64,000 nucleotides of DNA, taken from Nematopogon swammerdamellus (taxonomy: Eukaryota > Arthropoda > Insecta > Lepidoptera > Adelidae). The stretch spans positions 6,747,754 to 6,811,753 of the forward strand of contig OX336343.1 in NCBI GenBank assembly GCA_946902875.1, given 5' to 3'. Within the stretch, counting starts at the first letter, position 1. Every line of letters starts with the position of its first letter. A program made the translations under genes and the position numbers. Below, one piece after another: positions 10,561 to 25,500 of this stretch. The notes beneath the pieces are model-generated. The model saw only the letters and a list, made by a program, of their open reading frames with translations. It was not told the DNA's origin and did no database searches.

Positions 10561-13500
10561 GATCACCGAGGGATTACCGCATCGCTGATCCGCCCAGGTA
10601 AGTCCTATATGCCACAAGGACGATAAAATCGTATTAGGGGTATTCGGAGAGCGCCGGCGACGGCTCTGTGCGACCTGACACAAATCCGTTAACCGATCGA
10701 TACGATGCGATATGTCAATAAATAAATGAATAGTGAAGTGTAGCGAAGTCAGCGCCTGACTGGCAATGCAGTGCGGCGGATGTGAGAGTGTGCGCGAGAG
10801 GCGGCACGCGCGCGGCCGCGCAGGCGCGCTGCGGCCATGAGACGGCGGCGCAGCAGCAGCGGCCGCGCCGGCCGGGCGGAGCATGCCACGACACAGACTG
10901 TGCGCGTGCGCGAGGAACGAGACCTGACAAGGCGCTCCACCTTGTGATACAATTACTTAGTATAACTTCAAACATATCGCCAAATACGCTTGCTTCCATT
11001 ACGTATTTTTTCTCGCAATAAATTCTATCCTACTCGTAAGTTAATATTATCTAATGCAATAAATACTTCGACCACAAATCTGTAAATATAATCTAATAAA
11101 CAGTATAAAAGTAGAGAATTAATCAATTCTAGTACAAATATTACTCGCGCCTTTCACGTGCCTGATTCTAAATCTTAACCAGAGCTGTAGTTAGAGTGAA
11201 GTGCGCCTGACATATCTAAATAGTGTTTAAATTAAATCAAAATAAAGTGACTATATTAAACGCGAGACCAATAAAATTAAACCGACGACACAGTGTACAG
11301 ATATAAAATAAAGTGAGAAAGAAAGTGAGTGTAGTTTAGTTACTCTGCGACCGGCGACACACTGGCCAGCATGCAGGCAGCTCTTATGCTAAGGTCTAAA
11401 TCTAAAGAGAGACGAAAAGAAAGGCTCAAGAAAGCTGGTCTGAAGACAGAACTGCCCAGTAATGTCGCCACGAAGACTATTGCGCCGTTCCCGAGATATC
11501 CTCCTACTACATGGGTGAGTTTTATTAAATAGTTAGCTTTATTAAATAGAAAATGTTGCCTGCAACCAAATATTAGACACATAATACATTACAACATCGC
11601 GAAAGTATTTTATAATTTAAATTGATGCAAGCACCTGCTGCTGCTAAGTCTTATTGCATTCTGAGCTCTTAAAACCGTCGCGGCGTGGTAACACATAATA
11701 CAACAAAGGTAGTCAAAATGTTGCTTTCTACGTCTTTCGTCGACAATACTCAACACCGTAGCACATACACGAACGGCGTTGAAAATACATAAACGGCGTA
11801 GCACATATTATAGGGAAGAACGTAGCACCTGCTACGATAAAATTTTGTTTTCTACGACTGTCGTAAACAGCACTAAAAGCTGTCGTAGCACATACACGAA
11901 CAGCGTAAAACATACATTAACGGCGTAGCACATACAACATAGAACGTACTATACCAACATTTAGTTTTCTACGACTTTCGTAGACAGCACTAAAAACCAT
12001 CGCAGCACATACACGAACAACGTAGCACCTGTTACGATAAAATTTTGTTTTCTGCGACTTTCGTAGACAGCACTAAAAATCGTCGCAGCACATTCACGAA
12101 CAACGTAGCACCTGTTACGATAAAATTTTGTTTTCTACGACTTTCATAAACAGCACTAAAAGCTGTCGTAGCACATACACGAACAGCATAAAACATACAT
12201 TAACGGCGTAGCACATACAACATAGAACGTACTATACCAACATTTAGTTTTCTACGACTTTCGTAGACAGCACTAAAAACCATCGCAGCACATACACGAA
12301 CAACGTAGCACCTGTTACGATAAAATTTTGTTTTCTGTGACTTTCGTAGACAGCACTAAAAGCTGTCGTAGCACATACACGAACAGCATAAAACATACAT
12401 TAACGGCGTAGCACATACAACATAGTACGTACCAAAATTTAGTTTTCTACGAATTTCGTAGACATCACCAAAAACCGCCGTAGCCCATACACGAACAATG
12501 TATCACCTGCTACGATACAATTTTGTTTTCTACGACTTTCGTAGACAGCACTAAAAGCTGTCGTAGCACATACACGAACAGCGTAGAACATACATAAACG
12601 GCGTAGCACATACAACATAGAACCTACTATACCAAAATTTAGTTTTCTACGAGTTTCGTAGACATCAACAAAGGCCATCGTACCACATACACGAACAACG
12701 TAGCACCTCCTACGATAAAGTTTTATTTTCTTCAACATTCATAGACAGCACTAAAAGCCGTCGTAGCAAATACACGAACAGCGTAGAGCATACATAAATG
12801 GCGTAGCACATACAACATAGAACCTATTATTACAAAAATTTAGTTTTCTACAACTTTCGTTGACATCACCAAAAGCCGTCGTAGCACATACACGAACAAC
12901 GTAGCACCTACTACGTCAACATTTTGTTTTCTACGATTTTCGTAGACAGCAGTAAAGCCATACACAAACAAGAACAGCATAGAACATACATAAACAGCGT
13001 AGCGCATACAACATAGAACCTACTAAGCCCAAATTTTGTTCTCTACGACTTTCGTAGACATCACCAAAAGTCATCGTAGCACATACACAAACAGCGTAGA
13101 ACATACATAAACAGGTAGCACATACAACATAGAACCTACTATGCCAAAATTTTGTTTTCTACGACTTTCGTAGACATCACCAAAAGCGTAGAACATATAT
13201 TAACGGCGTAGCACATACAACATAGAACCTACTATGTCAACATTCTGTTTTCTACAACTTTCGTAGACATCATCAAAATCCATTGTAGCACATACACGAA
13301 CAGCGTAGAACATATATTAACGGCGTAGCACATACAACATAGAACCTACTATGTCAACATTCTGTTTTCTACAACTTTCGTAGACATCATCAAAAGCCAT
13401 TGTAGCACATACACGAACAGCGTAGAACATATATTAACGGCGTAGCACATACAACATAGAACCTACTATGTCAACATTCTGTTTTCTACAACTTTCGTAG

Positions 13501-16500
13501 ACATCACCAAAAGCCATTGTAGCACATACACGAACAGCGTAGAACATACGTAAACGGGTTAGCACATACAACATATTATTATAACCTACTATGTAAATTT
13601 TTTTTTTCTACGACTTTCGTAGACAGCACTAAAAGCCGTCGTAGCACATACACGAACAGCGTAGAACATACCTAAACGGCGTAGCACATACAACATTATA
13701 ACCTACTATTTATTTATTTTTATTTTAAACTTTTAAAGAAACAAACAGTTACACAATAAGTACATTGAAAATTAAATACTATGCCAACATTTTGCTTTCT
13801 ACGACTTTCGTAGACAAAACCAAAAGCCGTCGTAGCACAAACACGAACGGCGGCGTAGCACATACACTAACCGGAGGCGTAGCACTTGCTACGATCAAAA
13901 TTTATTATGAGTATGAATTAATTTAATAAATTGTTGTATTAATCTATGCACCAATATTTTAAGCAAGGCGTCACTTATTATTTGTTTGCTACGTTTTCAT
14001 AGATAACGTACATACGCGAACGGCGTAGCACCGTCTACGCAAATAAAATATAACTTGCTAGCTACCAAGTTCCTAGAATAGGTACATTTTGTATAATTTG
14101 CAACCATTCTTTAATATTTTTTAATGAACTGTATGTTTACATTTTATTTTAAATTATGTCACTTAATGCGTGGCAAGAGCGGGTTTATTGCCTAAGGAAA
14201 TTTCCGAATCATAGCGCAATGGTTGAAGGTATGGACGTAATTTTTTTCAAAGCAGAAAAACCTAATTTGTACTCTGACGATTACCTCCCCGAATTGGAAT
14301 CCGAACATTCCGAACCACGGAGAATCTCATCTATCCAACGGTCATCCAAGCTCTGACCGCGCCTGCGTGCGATTAATGTTCACGATCACACGTCGATCCA
14401 TCGCGCATGGCTGACGACTTGTGCATTTCAGTGTAAACTTCACTGAAAATTATTACTTCTAAACACCGACCGATAATTTATCCTCATAGCACTTTTCGTT
14501 AGTTAGAAGATATTATCTACCACCACCAATCACCCACACATAAGTTACCCGGCTTATTTACCTTGGAGGGGAGGAATTCAACGTTTTAGTATATTTTAAC
14601 CATACGTACATACATACCATACGCTTTATCCCGGGGGTAAGCAGAGTAATCGGTGCTGTGCTGCCAGGACTCTGGTAAATTACAGCACAACATACGTTTA
14701 GCAAAGTATTCCGTCAAGGTAACTCTATCAAGCAGTAAGTAGGGCAAGAAGACCCACCTGCTGCATGACTCGTTGGAAGTACCGTGCCAAGGTGAGAGGT
14801 GGCTAGCCTGTCGTAAATGCATTTCGTGCTAACTCCATTTTGGTTTGTTAGGAATAACGAATGTTGTGCAGTGAATTGGAGATTTCATAGCTTAAACCAA
14901 TTTACTTTTTGGTTTGAAGTTCAAATGTTTAGTATTTTTGTAAAAGAGTTTGTTTAAAGGATCTAGAAGTTGTATTTCTATTTTACACATTCTGCCATTA
15001 TTCTGAGTCAGATAGCACTCTTAACTCAAAACCGCTTCATTTAGAGTTTTTTTTTTTATTGAAAGCGCGACATTCCTTTTCAATCCCTTAAAGGACCCAA
15101 GACTGTACTTGGGGAGAAATATAACGGCAGGGAGAGCGTTCCAGACTTCCAGAGTTTACCGGTTCTGTGGCGGAAAGATCTGCAGAACCGACTGTCAACC
15201 AGTGTGGGTGACAATACATATGTAATTCTTCTCGGGTACAGATATATATATTTTTTATTTTTTTTATGGAAACCGACACGGTTAGCTACATCATCTGCAA
15301 CATCCGTGATGTCAGCCTATAACACCGGGTGAACTTGGTGCCACGTCAGCCTTCCCTTCGGTCGTGCCGGCTACACTGAACTGGACGGAAAACACAAACT
15401 ATTTACATAGCCGTTTCGACCGACCTTTCATTCAGTGCGGTGGTACCAACCCGGGCGGTTTAAACCCTACCACCTAGTAATATAAGAAGGGAGCCATATC
15501 GCTTAGTCGCCTTTTACGACATACACGGGGAGAGATGCAGTGGTGTATATTGCAGTGCAGTATATTGATTTTATTCAGAGTTGATGTAAAACCTGTCAGT
15601 TGAGTTGAGCTAACGGAGTGGAATATTGGATCGTGGCCTAAATTACACGTTCATTTTCACAGGCCGTTATAACATGTATTTTAGTTAATAGGTGTTATTA
15701 TAGAGGCGGCTAATGAACCTGAAATAATGACTATCCGTCTAATTCATAGGTTATGGAAAAATATTTTGACTTTAAATTACCCACGATGGATCATCGATGG
15801 ATCTTTTAAAGCTATCGCCGTAATTTTGTTTTATAATTTACGTGCATACCACACGCTGTATTCCGGCAATCGGGGTAAGAAGAGTAGTCAGTGTTGTGCT
15901 GCAAGTACTCTTGTAAAATTTCAGCACAACACCCACCACCACGTTTAGCAAAGTATTAGGACGACGTACAAGTAAGGCACCTGCTACATGACTCGGTGGA
16001 AGGACCGTGCCAAGGTCATAGGGGGCTATCGCGTCGCCCTTATGCACGACATCTTGTCCTTATCCCTTAGTTGCCTTTTATGGCATGCACGGGGAGAGAC
16101 GCGGTGGGGTTATTATTTTTAAGTACCGACCCCACACGGTACTTTTTATAATTTAATACTGGCGCTGCTCTAATCTCCGAATATTTTACTTTCTTTTATA
16201 TTTTCGTAACAGATGTTCCTTGAATAATTTCAAAGTGCCGAACATAATTATGTTTTCACGTTGATTTCGGATACTGAATGAAAACAATTTCTACTTCATA
16301 ACATTACAGCAACCCTGACACGGCTTTAGTAAAAATGTTGCTTTAAACTTGTGACCCAATTCTACCGCTAGACAACTCTGTACGTGCGCTCATGCGTTCT
16401 TCGTATTATTTAATAAATGCACTTAGAGTTAATTACATACCTATTTACTAGCACACAGTTCGAGCGAGTTTTTTTTTTGCTTCTTTTTTTTTTTTTTTTG

Positions 16501-19500
16501 TGAAACTATGTTATTGTTGCAAACATGAGGATATGCTTTGTGAAGAATAATATTTTAAAAATATTGCTTGCTTTTGAAATTACTATTTCTTTCATTAATT
16601 TTGTGTTCGGTTTTGATTTCTGTTCCTTATTATTGAATTAACCTAAAAGAGACCTGGTGTGCTAATATCGAAGTACTTTGGAAAACAAAAGAGATATTTG
16701 TTTCACTAATTCAGTAACTTTCAAAGCATACTAAATTGGATCAATTATAAAAGCTTGTCAAATGAAGTTCTAATTTTAAAAGTTCTCTAAGTTCTAATTT
16801 TAAAAGGCCAAATAAAAACACATAAAAACGTACAAAAATTTGCAAATTATATTCTCATGATCAATACTTTTCACATTAGATTTTATTATTAAAGACAGCC
16901 GGCATGGGTGGCTGTACCCAACAATCAGTAGAATGAAGGCACTCAGACACAGCCAATAACACCTCTGCTCGCGAAACCACGCTCAGTGAGGTACAACCAC
17001 ACCACGTCAACTATAAGCCGGACGATAAGGTCAGGACACACTTTTTGAAGACACCCAGGTTGTTGGAGTCAGGAAATAAGCTCACCTGTTATAGCGAACG
17101 TTCAACCAGCGCAATATTTTTATTTCATTCTGGCCGATTTTTTTTATGGAAACTGACACTGTTGACTACATCACCTACAACATCCGTGATGTCTACGGGG
17201 ATCAGCCCGTGTGAACTAGGTGCCATGTCAGTGCTTTGCTTTATTTCATGTCGACTACACTGAACTGGACGGCAAACACGAACTATTTACATACCTAGCC
17301 GTTTCGACCGACGTTTCATTCAGTGCGGTGGTACCAACCCGGACGGGATAAACCCTACCACCTAGTAAGGTAAGAAGGAAAGAGACCTACAGTTTTAAGT
17401 CGAATACGAACCGCGGTCAGCCTCCAACGGTCGAGCGGTCACCCATCCAAGTACTGACCGCGCTCAGGGTTGCTTAACAACAGTTGACCGACCGCACCAC
17501 TGAGCTACCGAGGCTGACAAAATTATATTATTACCGATATTAATGTCTACCTACTAGCAACAACTTATCACCTTCTATCCAACTTACATAACAGGCTATG
17601 TGTTGGCAGCAGCGGGCTCACGATGCTTCCGATGTAACTTCCTCGCGGGCGGGCGGGGCGGGGGTGGGGAAGCGGGTGCCAGGTGGTGTTGCGAGGCCTA
17701 GCGCTCCACTGGTAATCGGCTGTGCCCAAGGCTGTAGGCTGTCGGCGCATTGAGCCTGCCCGCGACCTGCCGCCGCCGCCCGCGGGATCACTGCCTCTGA
17801 CAGACATAAGCCCCTTGAAATAAATAAATAAATAAATAAATGAAAAATATATACACGGTGTTGCAACCCCAACCGTAAAACCCGAAAAGGGGTGATTCTG
17901 TACGTGAAATAGAACAACTTTGTTCTACGACTTTTTAATTTGAAGAAAAAAATGTTTTTTCTACATACATTTTGAGAACAGGTATTTAAAATTTGTATGG
18001 AAACAAAATTAGTTTTTTGTTTCAAAATTTTTTTTTTCGCCACAGAAGTTGTTTAGTTTCACATAATATAGAATAACCCCTTATGTCAGTTAAAAATATT
18101 ACGGGGGCAACTGCAACACCGTATATTTAAAGGTCAAATTTCGCAATAAAACACCACTCAGCAATAGTCGGTCAGTCACTTGGCATGTATGCGTCCACTG
18201 CTGGACATACACCTCTCCAATTGTTCTCCAGTCTGCCCGGCCTTCAGCTGTACGGGAACACTGATAGCCTCGGGGCAGCGGCACAAAATGTCCATCCTAA
18301 TTACTTGTCGCGCCGCACACATAGTGCTGGTTATTTCTTAAACAAAATATTTTGACGCGTCGCCGCCGTGTCGTTCCGCGTGTGTTGCGGTCACACCTTT
18401 AATGTCGTCAACCTATTTACTCCCACCAGTGGCCAGCCTACCGCCATTGGAGTTTATAACCACACGGTTTCCAATATCGACTACATTAGTGCGTCGGCGA
18501 ATTGCCTCGTTATGTATGTTACTGTATGTATGGTACTGAGGCAATGCGATCAGTATCAGTTTTCCCAACATGCGGTTCGTTCCATTGCTCTACAAACAGT
18601 AAACATAGATATTCTTCCTAACTCATTTAGCTCCTTATAAATTGTTTCGTAAAGCTCGTAGAAATACATTTCAAAAGTCAATATTTTCACAAATATAATG
18701 AAGTAATTAAGAAAGAGAACATAATAAATTTTTCATTCGGCAATATTTTCAAAGAAAAGCTTCAAATTACTTCAAACGTGTTCAGAATCGAAGACAACCT
18801 TTTAATAAAAAAACACTATTTAAGGCTGGAACAGTATATAATGGACAAAACGCGCGATATCTAACTATGCAACTAAATTGGAATAAAGATTTCCTCCTTT
18901 AGGGCTGCTATCATGGTCCAAAGGACCGAAGGAGCCTTCTCCCGCTAAATGGCGAAGCTTAAGTTTTGAACGTTCCGTTCGAACGAACGTTCGTTAAGTT
19001 CCGAACACGGACGCCGGCGGCGGCACTGGTGCACCCAACATACAAATTGGTGCTAACGGCAGCTTGTTTTATAGATCTTAAAGTGGTATATTGGATTATT
19101 ATAACGCGTCACTACTGTAGGGACCAGCGGAAGATCAGCGCTGCGGCGCTCTCATCGCGAAGGAGCCGCGGCATACAAGCTGAGCTGGCTCCCTTTTTAC
19201 CCGACTACGGCGAAGCCAAAAAAAAAAGGAAGGTTTATGAGTTTGGCGTGTATGTTTACCCGACTACGGCGAAGCCAAAAAAAAAAAGGAAGGGTTATGA
19301 GTTTGGCGTGTATGTATGTATGTATGTATGTGACTATCTATATTCCACTCTACAGCCTAAAGTACTGGGCCGATTTGAATAATTCTTGCGCCAGTCGATT
19401 TGTCTTATTCGCGGGAGTGTCATAGGCTATATAACAATTTTCAAAATTCAAAATGGCGGACGCACGGCCTCAAAATGTCAAATTAGTTTTTCAAAATATA

Positions 19501-22500
19501 TTGAGTGGGGTATCAAATTAAAGATAATTAAATTACGATTCCGAAAATATATACTTTGCTATCTATTAAACTTATGTATACAGAGAAATAGAGCCAAATG
19601 TGTGGCGCATGTATGAATCGCGATTATTCACGATGAAGCGTGGTCGCCCGCGCACCGCGCCGCGCGCCCTCACGCGTCGACGCGACTGCGACGCGAAGAA
19701 GCGACATGGACATACTTACTCACTGATCTACCGCAAATTTTATATAGATATATAATATTATTATTAGATACAGTACTATGCTAAAATAAATTGGTATTAA
19801 ATGTCCATGTAGGTACCTAGTGTAAGCATAATATGTAGTGTAGGTGTACCGTGTGGGGTCGGTACTTAAAAAGAATAGCCCCACTGCATCTCTCCCCGTC
19901 GCATGTCGTAAAAGTCGACTAAGGGATCGTCAGCCTGGGCAGCTTAATGGTGCGGTCAGTTTACTGATGGATGACCGCCCGACTGTTGGAGGCTGACCGT
20001 GGTTCGGATACCACGTTAAACTGTATGTCCCTTCCCTTCTTACCTTACTAGGTGGTAGGGTTTATCCCGGCCGGGTTGGTACCACCGCACTGAGCGAAAC
20101 GTCGGTCGAAACGGCTATGTAAATAGTTCGTGTTTTCCGTCCAGTTCAGTGTAGCCGGCGCGAAATTAAGGGAAGCACTGACATGGCACCTAGTTCACCC
20201 GGTGTTATGGGCTGACATCACGGATGTTGTAGGTGATGTAGCCAACCGTGTCAAGTTTCCATAAAAAAAAAGGTAGGTACATTAAATATACCTAATACCT
20301 CAAATATTTTCGGATGCAAGTTACCCTTCAGCTAAGAGGGATATTGTGGAAGAGAAGAACCGCCGATTGCGGAAAAGTATTCCCAATTTTCTGGGTGCAG
20401 TTTTAGCCCTAGACTCGATTAGTTGCCGGAAACCTACGTCTTTGGAAATGGCGGTGCCCAGGAGGTTCAGGTGCTTCCAGACAGGTATGACGCTGACTTA
20501 GAAACTGGCTTGGAAAGCAAAAGGACCTTCAAATCGACCTTCGCAGATAATGCGCAGCAATGAGCCTTGCTAACGTTGAAGGCGTGGGCGTAGCATTCAG
20601 GGGGCAACATATCATTGTTATGCATACGAGAGTACGGAACACGGGTTCTATCTACACCAGTTACCCTTCAACTAGGCGGGATGTGGATGAGAAGAGGCGA
20701 AGACTTGTGTCTGAACTTGAGCAAACACTCGGCTCTATTTCCGAATGGGCCGTAGCAAGTTGGTCAAGTTAAATACCTCCAAGATACAAGTTTGCGCGTT
20801 CAGTGCGAAGTGAGCGGTGTTCACACCAGCTCCTTCCTACCAAGGCACGTCACTTAAATTTTGCGACCACCTCGGGGTCCTCCGAGTCGAATTTTCGCAC
20901 GATCTAAACTTACGGCGTGACATCAAGGGCAAGGCCGTATAAATCGCAGATTCGGTCCTGCTTGGGGTACTGCTCGCACCTATGGGATGGCTCAGTCAAA
21001 TACCAGCTGGCGCCTCTGGACTCGATCCAGCGTCGAGCCGTGCGAGGTGTGAGTAGGTGACTCCCAAATGTCCCGCGATCTAAAAGCACTGCATCTCCGT
21101 AGGAATACATAGCTAAATCAGAGCCTGTTGAAATACAAACAGAGATAAATATTTTCCCCCAAGTACAGTCTCGGGTCCTTCAACCTGGGCACCTGTCAGG
21201 CCGGCATGGCATTGGCAGCCTCCGCATGCTACCGAATGTCCATGGGCATCGCTAGACACCTTATGGGTGGCTCGGCGCCACATGTCGCGCCTACTATAAA
21301 AATAATATCAGTGGCTTTCGCCTCGCCTTAGTGGCTTACCTGCTTCGAGTGAGTACATTATTCAACTATGTACAACCTGAAACCTCCCTCGGTCTTCGGC
21401 CTTGAACTGATTGGTTTACTTACTTCCCGAATCCGCTTCACCTCAGCCAGATATATTTACTTACATAGACAAAGAAAATCGTGTACTTACACAGCTCAGT
21501 CTTCGGTCTTGCTCTGACTGACTTTTCATTTTACTTCAAGACTATACATCGTTCAACTATACATAATTTGTATATATATGTAGGTACTGACTCATGCGCT
21601 ATTTGCAGAAAACTTTAGTTTCAAATAGAGATCACGACAAATAAACGGACGGATAGTATAAATTTTGTACCGTGTGGGGCCGGTACTTATATAAAAGAAT
21701 AGCCCCACTGTATCTCTCCCCGTGTATGTCGTAAAAGGCGACTAAGGGATATGACTTCCTTCTTTTATTACTGGGTAGTAGGGTTTAACCCGCCCGTATT
21801 GGTACCACCGCACCGCACTGAATGAAAGGTCGGTAGAAACGGCTATGTATTTAGTGTAGCCGGTACGACCGAAGGGAAGCACTAACGTGGCACCAAGTTC
21901 ACCCGGTGTTATGGCACAGATTACTTAATAGTTACTTCGTAACAGATAAATCACTCCATAGAAAATGTTCCTACCTTCGGGCTTTAATAGCCTACTGTTT
22001 CACATCGCCAATCGCTGCGTGCGAAAATGTACCTTAACGATCGAGTGTAAAGTGTTTATTGCTTTGCAGCTGCGCGCAGTTGCGTGGGCGAGCGTCTATG
22101 TATACTTCGCGCGGCTGACGAATTTGTAATGAAAAAGACCGCCGGCGGCCCGTCGGGTGGTAGGTAGTTAGCGCACGCAAGTACATAGAGTGCGTGAGGC
22201 CTGGTTATGGGCTGACGTCACGGATGTTGTAGCCTGTAGGTGATGTGTCAGATTCCATAAAAAAAAATCAATATACGAGTTACATACAACATTTAAAGTA
22301 TGCAAACAGTTTTTAAAAAAGCCTAAAATAAAAAAAAATAAGTTATAAAAAACTAAAACCCGACTACGTAAAAGCTAATTATGAAAATCATTTAAATAAA
22401 AAAAATTGTTATAAAAAACTAAAACCCGGCTAATAATAATAATAACAAAATAATGTTTTCCATATAATTTATCAGATACAGCAATTCTCTTTTTATATTG

Positions 22501-25500
22501 ATTTTACCTTAGCACTAACTCTATAAATTTTGATAAATTTATTATTTTTAACGTTCTAAATATAGAGCCGTGGTCGGGCGTTCTTCGTTCAACAAGACAA
22601 GTGAGACCGTCGTCGTTGTGCATTATAGCCGTTGACGTTCGGTATGTACCTATGTATCTACTTATAATAATTTTAGATTGGCTCTGACTGATCTTACAAA
22701 AAGATGCCAGTATGACACAATGGCGATGGCCGTCCTAAGTTCCGCGCTTTAATAATGCACGACGACGGCCTCACTTGTCTTGTTGAACGAAGAACGCCCG
22801 ACCACGGCTCTATATTTAGAACGTTAAAAATAATAAATTTATCAAAATTTATAGAGTAAGTGCTAAGGTAAAATCAATATAAAAAGAGAATTGCTGTATC
22901 TGATAAATTATATGGAAAACATTATTTTGTTATTTTTAGTTATAGTTAAACTATTTTCATAATTTGCTTTTTCGTAGCCGGGTTTTAGTTTTTTATAACA
23001 ATTTTTTTTATTTAAATGATTTTCATAATTAGCTTTTACGTAGTCGGGTTTTAGTTTTTTATAACTTATTTTTTTCCTCCATGCCCATGTGTATAATGTA
23101 CTGTATTACTGATGTGAAGAGGAAATAAACGCTATTCTATTCAATTATTTCTAGAGATCTCGCTTGTCTCTCCCTTATAGCACTTACTAACGTCACTAAA
23201 GAACCTTAATCTGTATAAGAAGGGCCTCTATTAAACAGCTCTTATAACGCCTGTCTTAACACCATAATGTTAGTTGGCACAGCACAGCGCACACAACGAG
23301 AATCTGTCAACTGTATGTATCCCGCCTCGCGGACTATGCAGATATTGATACTGCCGACGCGATCGATATGGAAATGACAATGACTACTATAAACGTACAT
23401 ACACACGTCTATATCGTATATAAATCTATAAGGTTTACACATCGACGAGCCTCACAAAGCTCTTTGTCTGTTTACGCTGCCTTCGATATAATAAATAGGT
23501 TAAACATTTCACCGGGAATGGGCTTCCCTTTAACTTAGAAAGTCTGACTTGTTAAAAGGTGTTGGCAGGTAGGGTCTTGCTATATCACTATGGACATATT
23601 TTGTATTATCTTCTATTCTATAGAGATCTATCAATAAAAACAATATTCAAAATAAGTTAGTACAGCAATTTTAAATTTTATAGATAGTTTTAATTTCTAT
23701 TTTATTTTGTAATTAGATTTAATTTGATTTAAAGATTTTATTTGATTTTCTCAAAACCATATAATATATACAGCAGTGATGATATTATTTACATATTATG
23801 TCATTAGGGCGGATTAAAATTACACACAGCATTGTTTTTTTAATGATGTTTTAATGAAAAATAAAGAACATTGAAAATCTTTATTAAAAAATGTTCGGCT
23901 TTACTCGCTGTCGTCTCATAAGTATTAGAAGTGCGGAAAAGTATTTGAATATTCTTTTAATAAAAAAATCCTGCTGTATCTGTAACGTGAAGAAGCATTA
24001 TAATAATACTTCCTGTTCGCTGCTTTATGAAAGTCATCCCGTGAAATTCCTGAAAATCAAACCATTCAGATTACAGAACACACAAGAGTATGTAGATAAG
24101 AACTTGTGTACTTTCATAAATAATTTGACACACATTTACTCTTTTTAGGGTTCCGTACCTCAAAGGAGGAAAAAACGGAACCCTTATAGGATCACTTTGT
24201 TGTCCGTCTGTCTGTCTGTCTGGTTGGCTGGCTGGGTGTCTGTCTGTCAAGACCTTTTTTCTCAGGAACGGGTAGAGGTATCAAGTTGAAATTAATATCA
24301 AATACTAAGGTCTACGTTTCCTTAGAGGTGTAAAATTTATGCTTCTGAGTCAACGCAATCACTAGATACGGCCATTTAAGTCACATATTTTGCTACTGGC
24401 AAATCAAATCAAAACCTATAGAGTACTTCTCGTTAACCTAGAATGATGAAATTTGGTAAAAAGCAAGCTCTCACAGCACAAGTAATGGAAAAAATCCGAA
24501 AATTGTAAATTTGTAGTTATGTCATATTAAAAAAAATGTTTGTTTGTTTTGTATGTCAAGAACCCTTTTTCTCAGGAACGGATCAAGATAACAAATTGAA
24601 ATTAATACGAAATACTAAGATCTACGATCGCTTTAAGGTGTAGAATATTAAAGCTTCTAAATCAACGCAATCAAAAGATACGGCCATCTATATCAGATTT
24701 CATACTCGCAAAATCACTCTAATCAAAACAAAACGTATAGGGTATTTCCCGTCAACATACAATACAAAAAATTTGTATGAAGCAAGGTCTTACAGCACAA
24801 ATAAAGGAAAAAATCCGAAAATTGTAAACTTGTAATTACATGACATTTAAAAAAGTTATTTGTTTTGTATGTCATGGACCCTTTTCCTCAGGAACGAATA
24901 AAGATAACAAATTGAAATTAATATGAATACTAAGATCTACGATCTCTTTAAGATGTACAAAATGCAAGCTTCTAAATCAACGCAATAAAAAGATACGGCC
25001 ATCTATGTCAGATTTCATACTCGCAAACTCACTCAAATCAAATCAAAACCTATGGGGTATTTCCCGTCAACCTAGAATCATAAAATTTGGTAAGAAGCAA
25101 GGTCTCATAGCACAAGTAAAGGAAAAAATCCTAAAATATTAAACTTGTAGTTAAATAATATTCAAAAAAATTTGCTTGTTTTGTGTGACAATACCCTTTT
25201 TCTCAGTAACTAGTCAAGATATCAAATTGAAATTAATATGAAATACTAACGTCGGCGATCCCTCCGAGTTATAGAAAATTAAAGGTTCTAAATCAACATA
25301 ATCAAAAGATACGGCTGTTTATGGCAAATTTTAATACTTGAAAACTCACTAAAATGAAATCAAAACCTATAGGGTACTTACCGTTGACCTAGAGTAATGA
25401 AATTTGGCAAGAAGCAAGGTCTCCCATCACAAGTAAAGGAAAAATCCGAAAATTATAAATATGTCGTATGTCATATAATAAATATATTTTTGTATATTTC

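Noticed and set aside
9946..10601. Arg/Ala/Pro-rich frames on both strands overlapping exon 1a
   Set aside because: Shadows of a GC-rich exon; only the 10232 frame has G/C-ending codons throughout and a matching donor.
11340..12738. Minus-strand frames in and around the satellite
   Set aside because: Repeated motif translations (YAVRVCATTAF) from the satellite; the first overlaps the antisense of exon 1b.
14156..14356. 66-codon plus frame as a gene
   Set aside because: Overlaps a degenerate SINE head and a sequence recurring near 53.8 kb.
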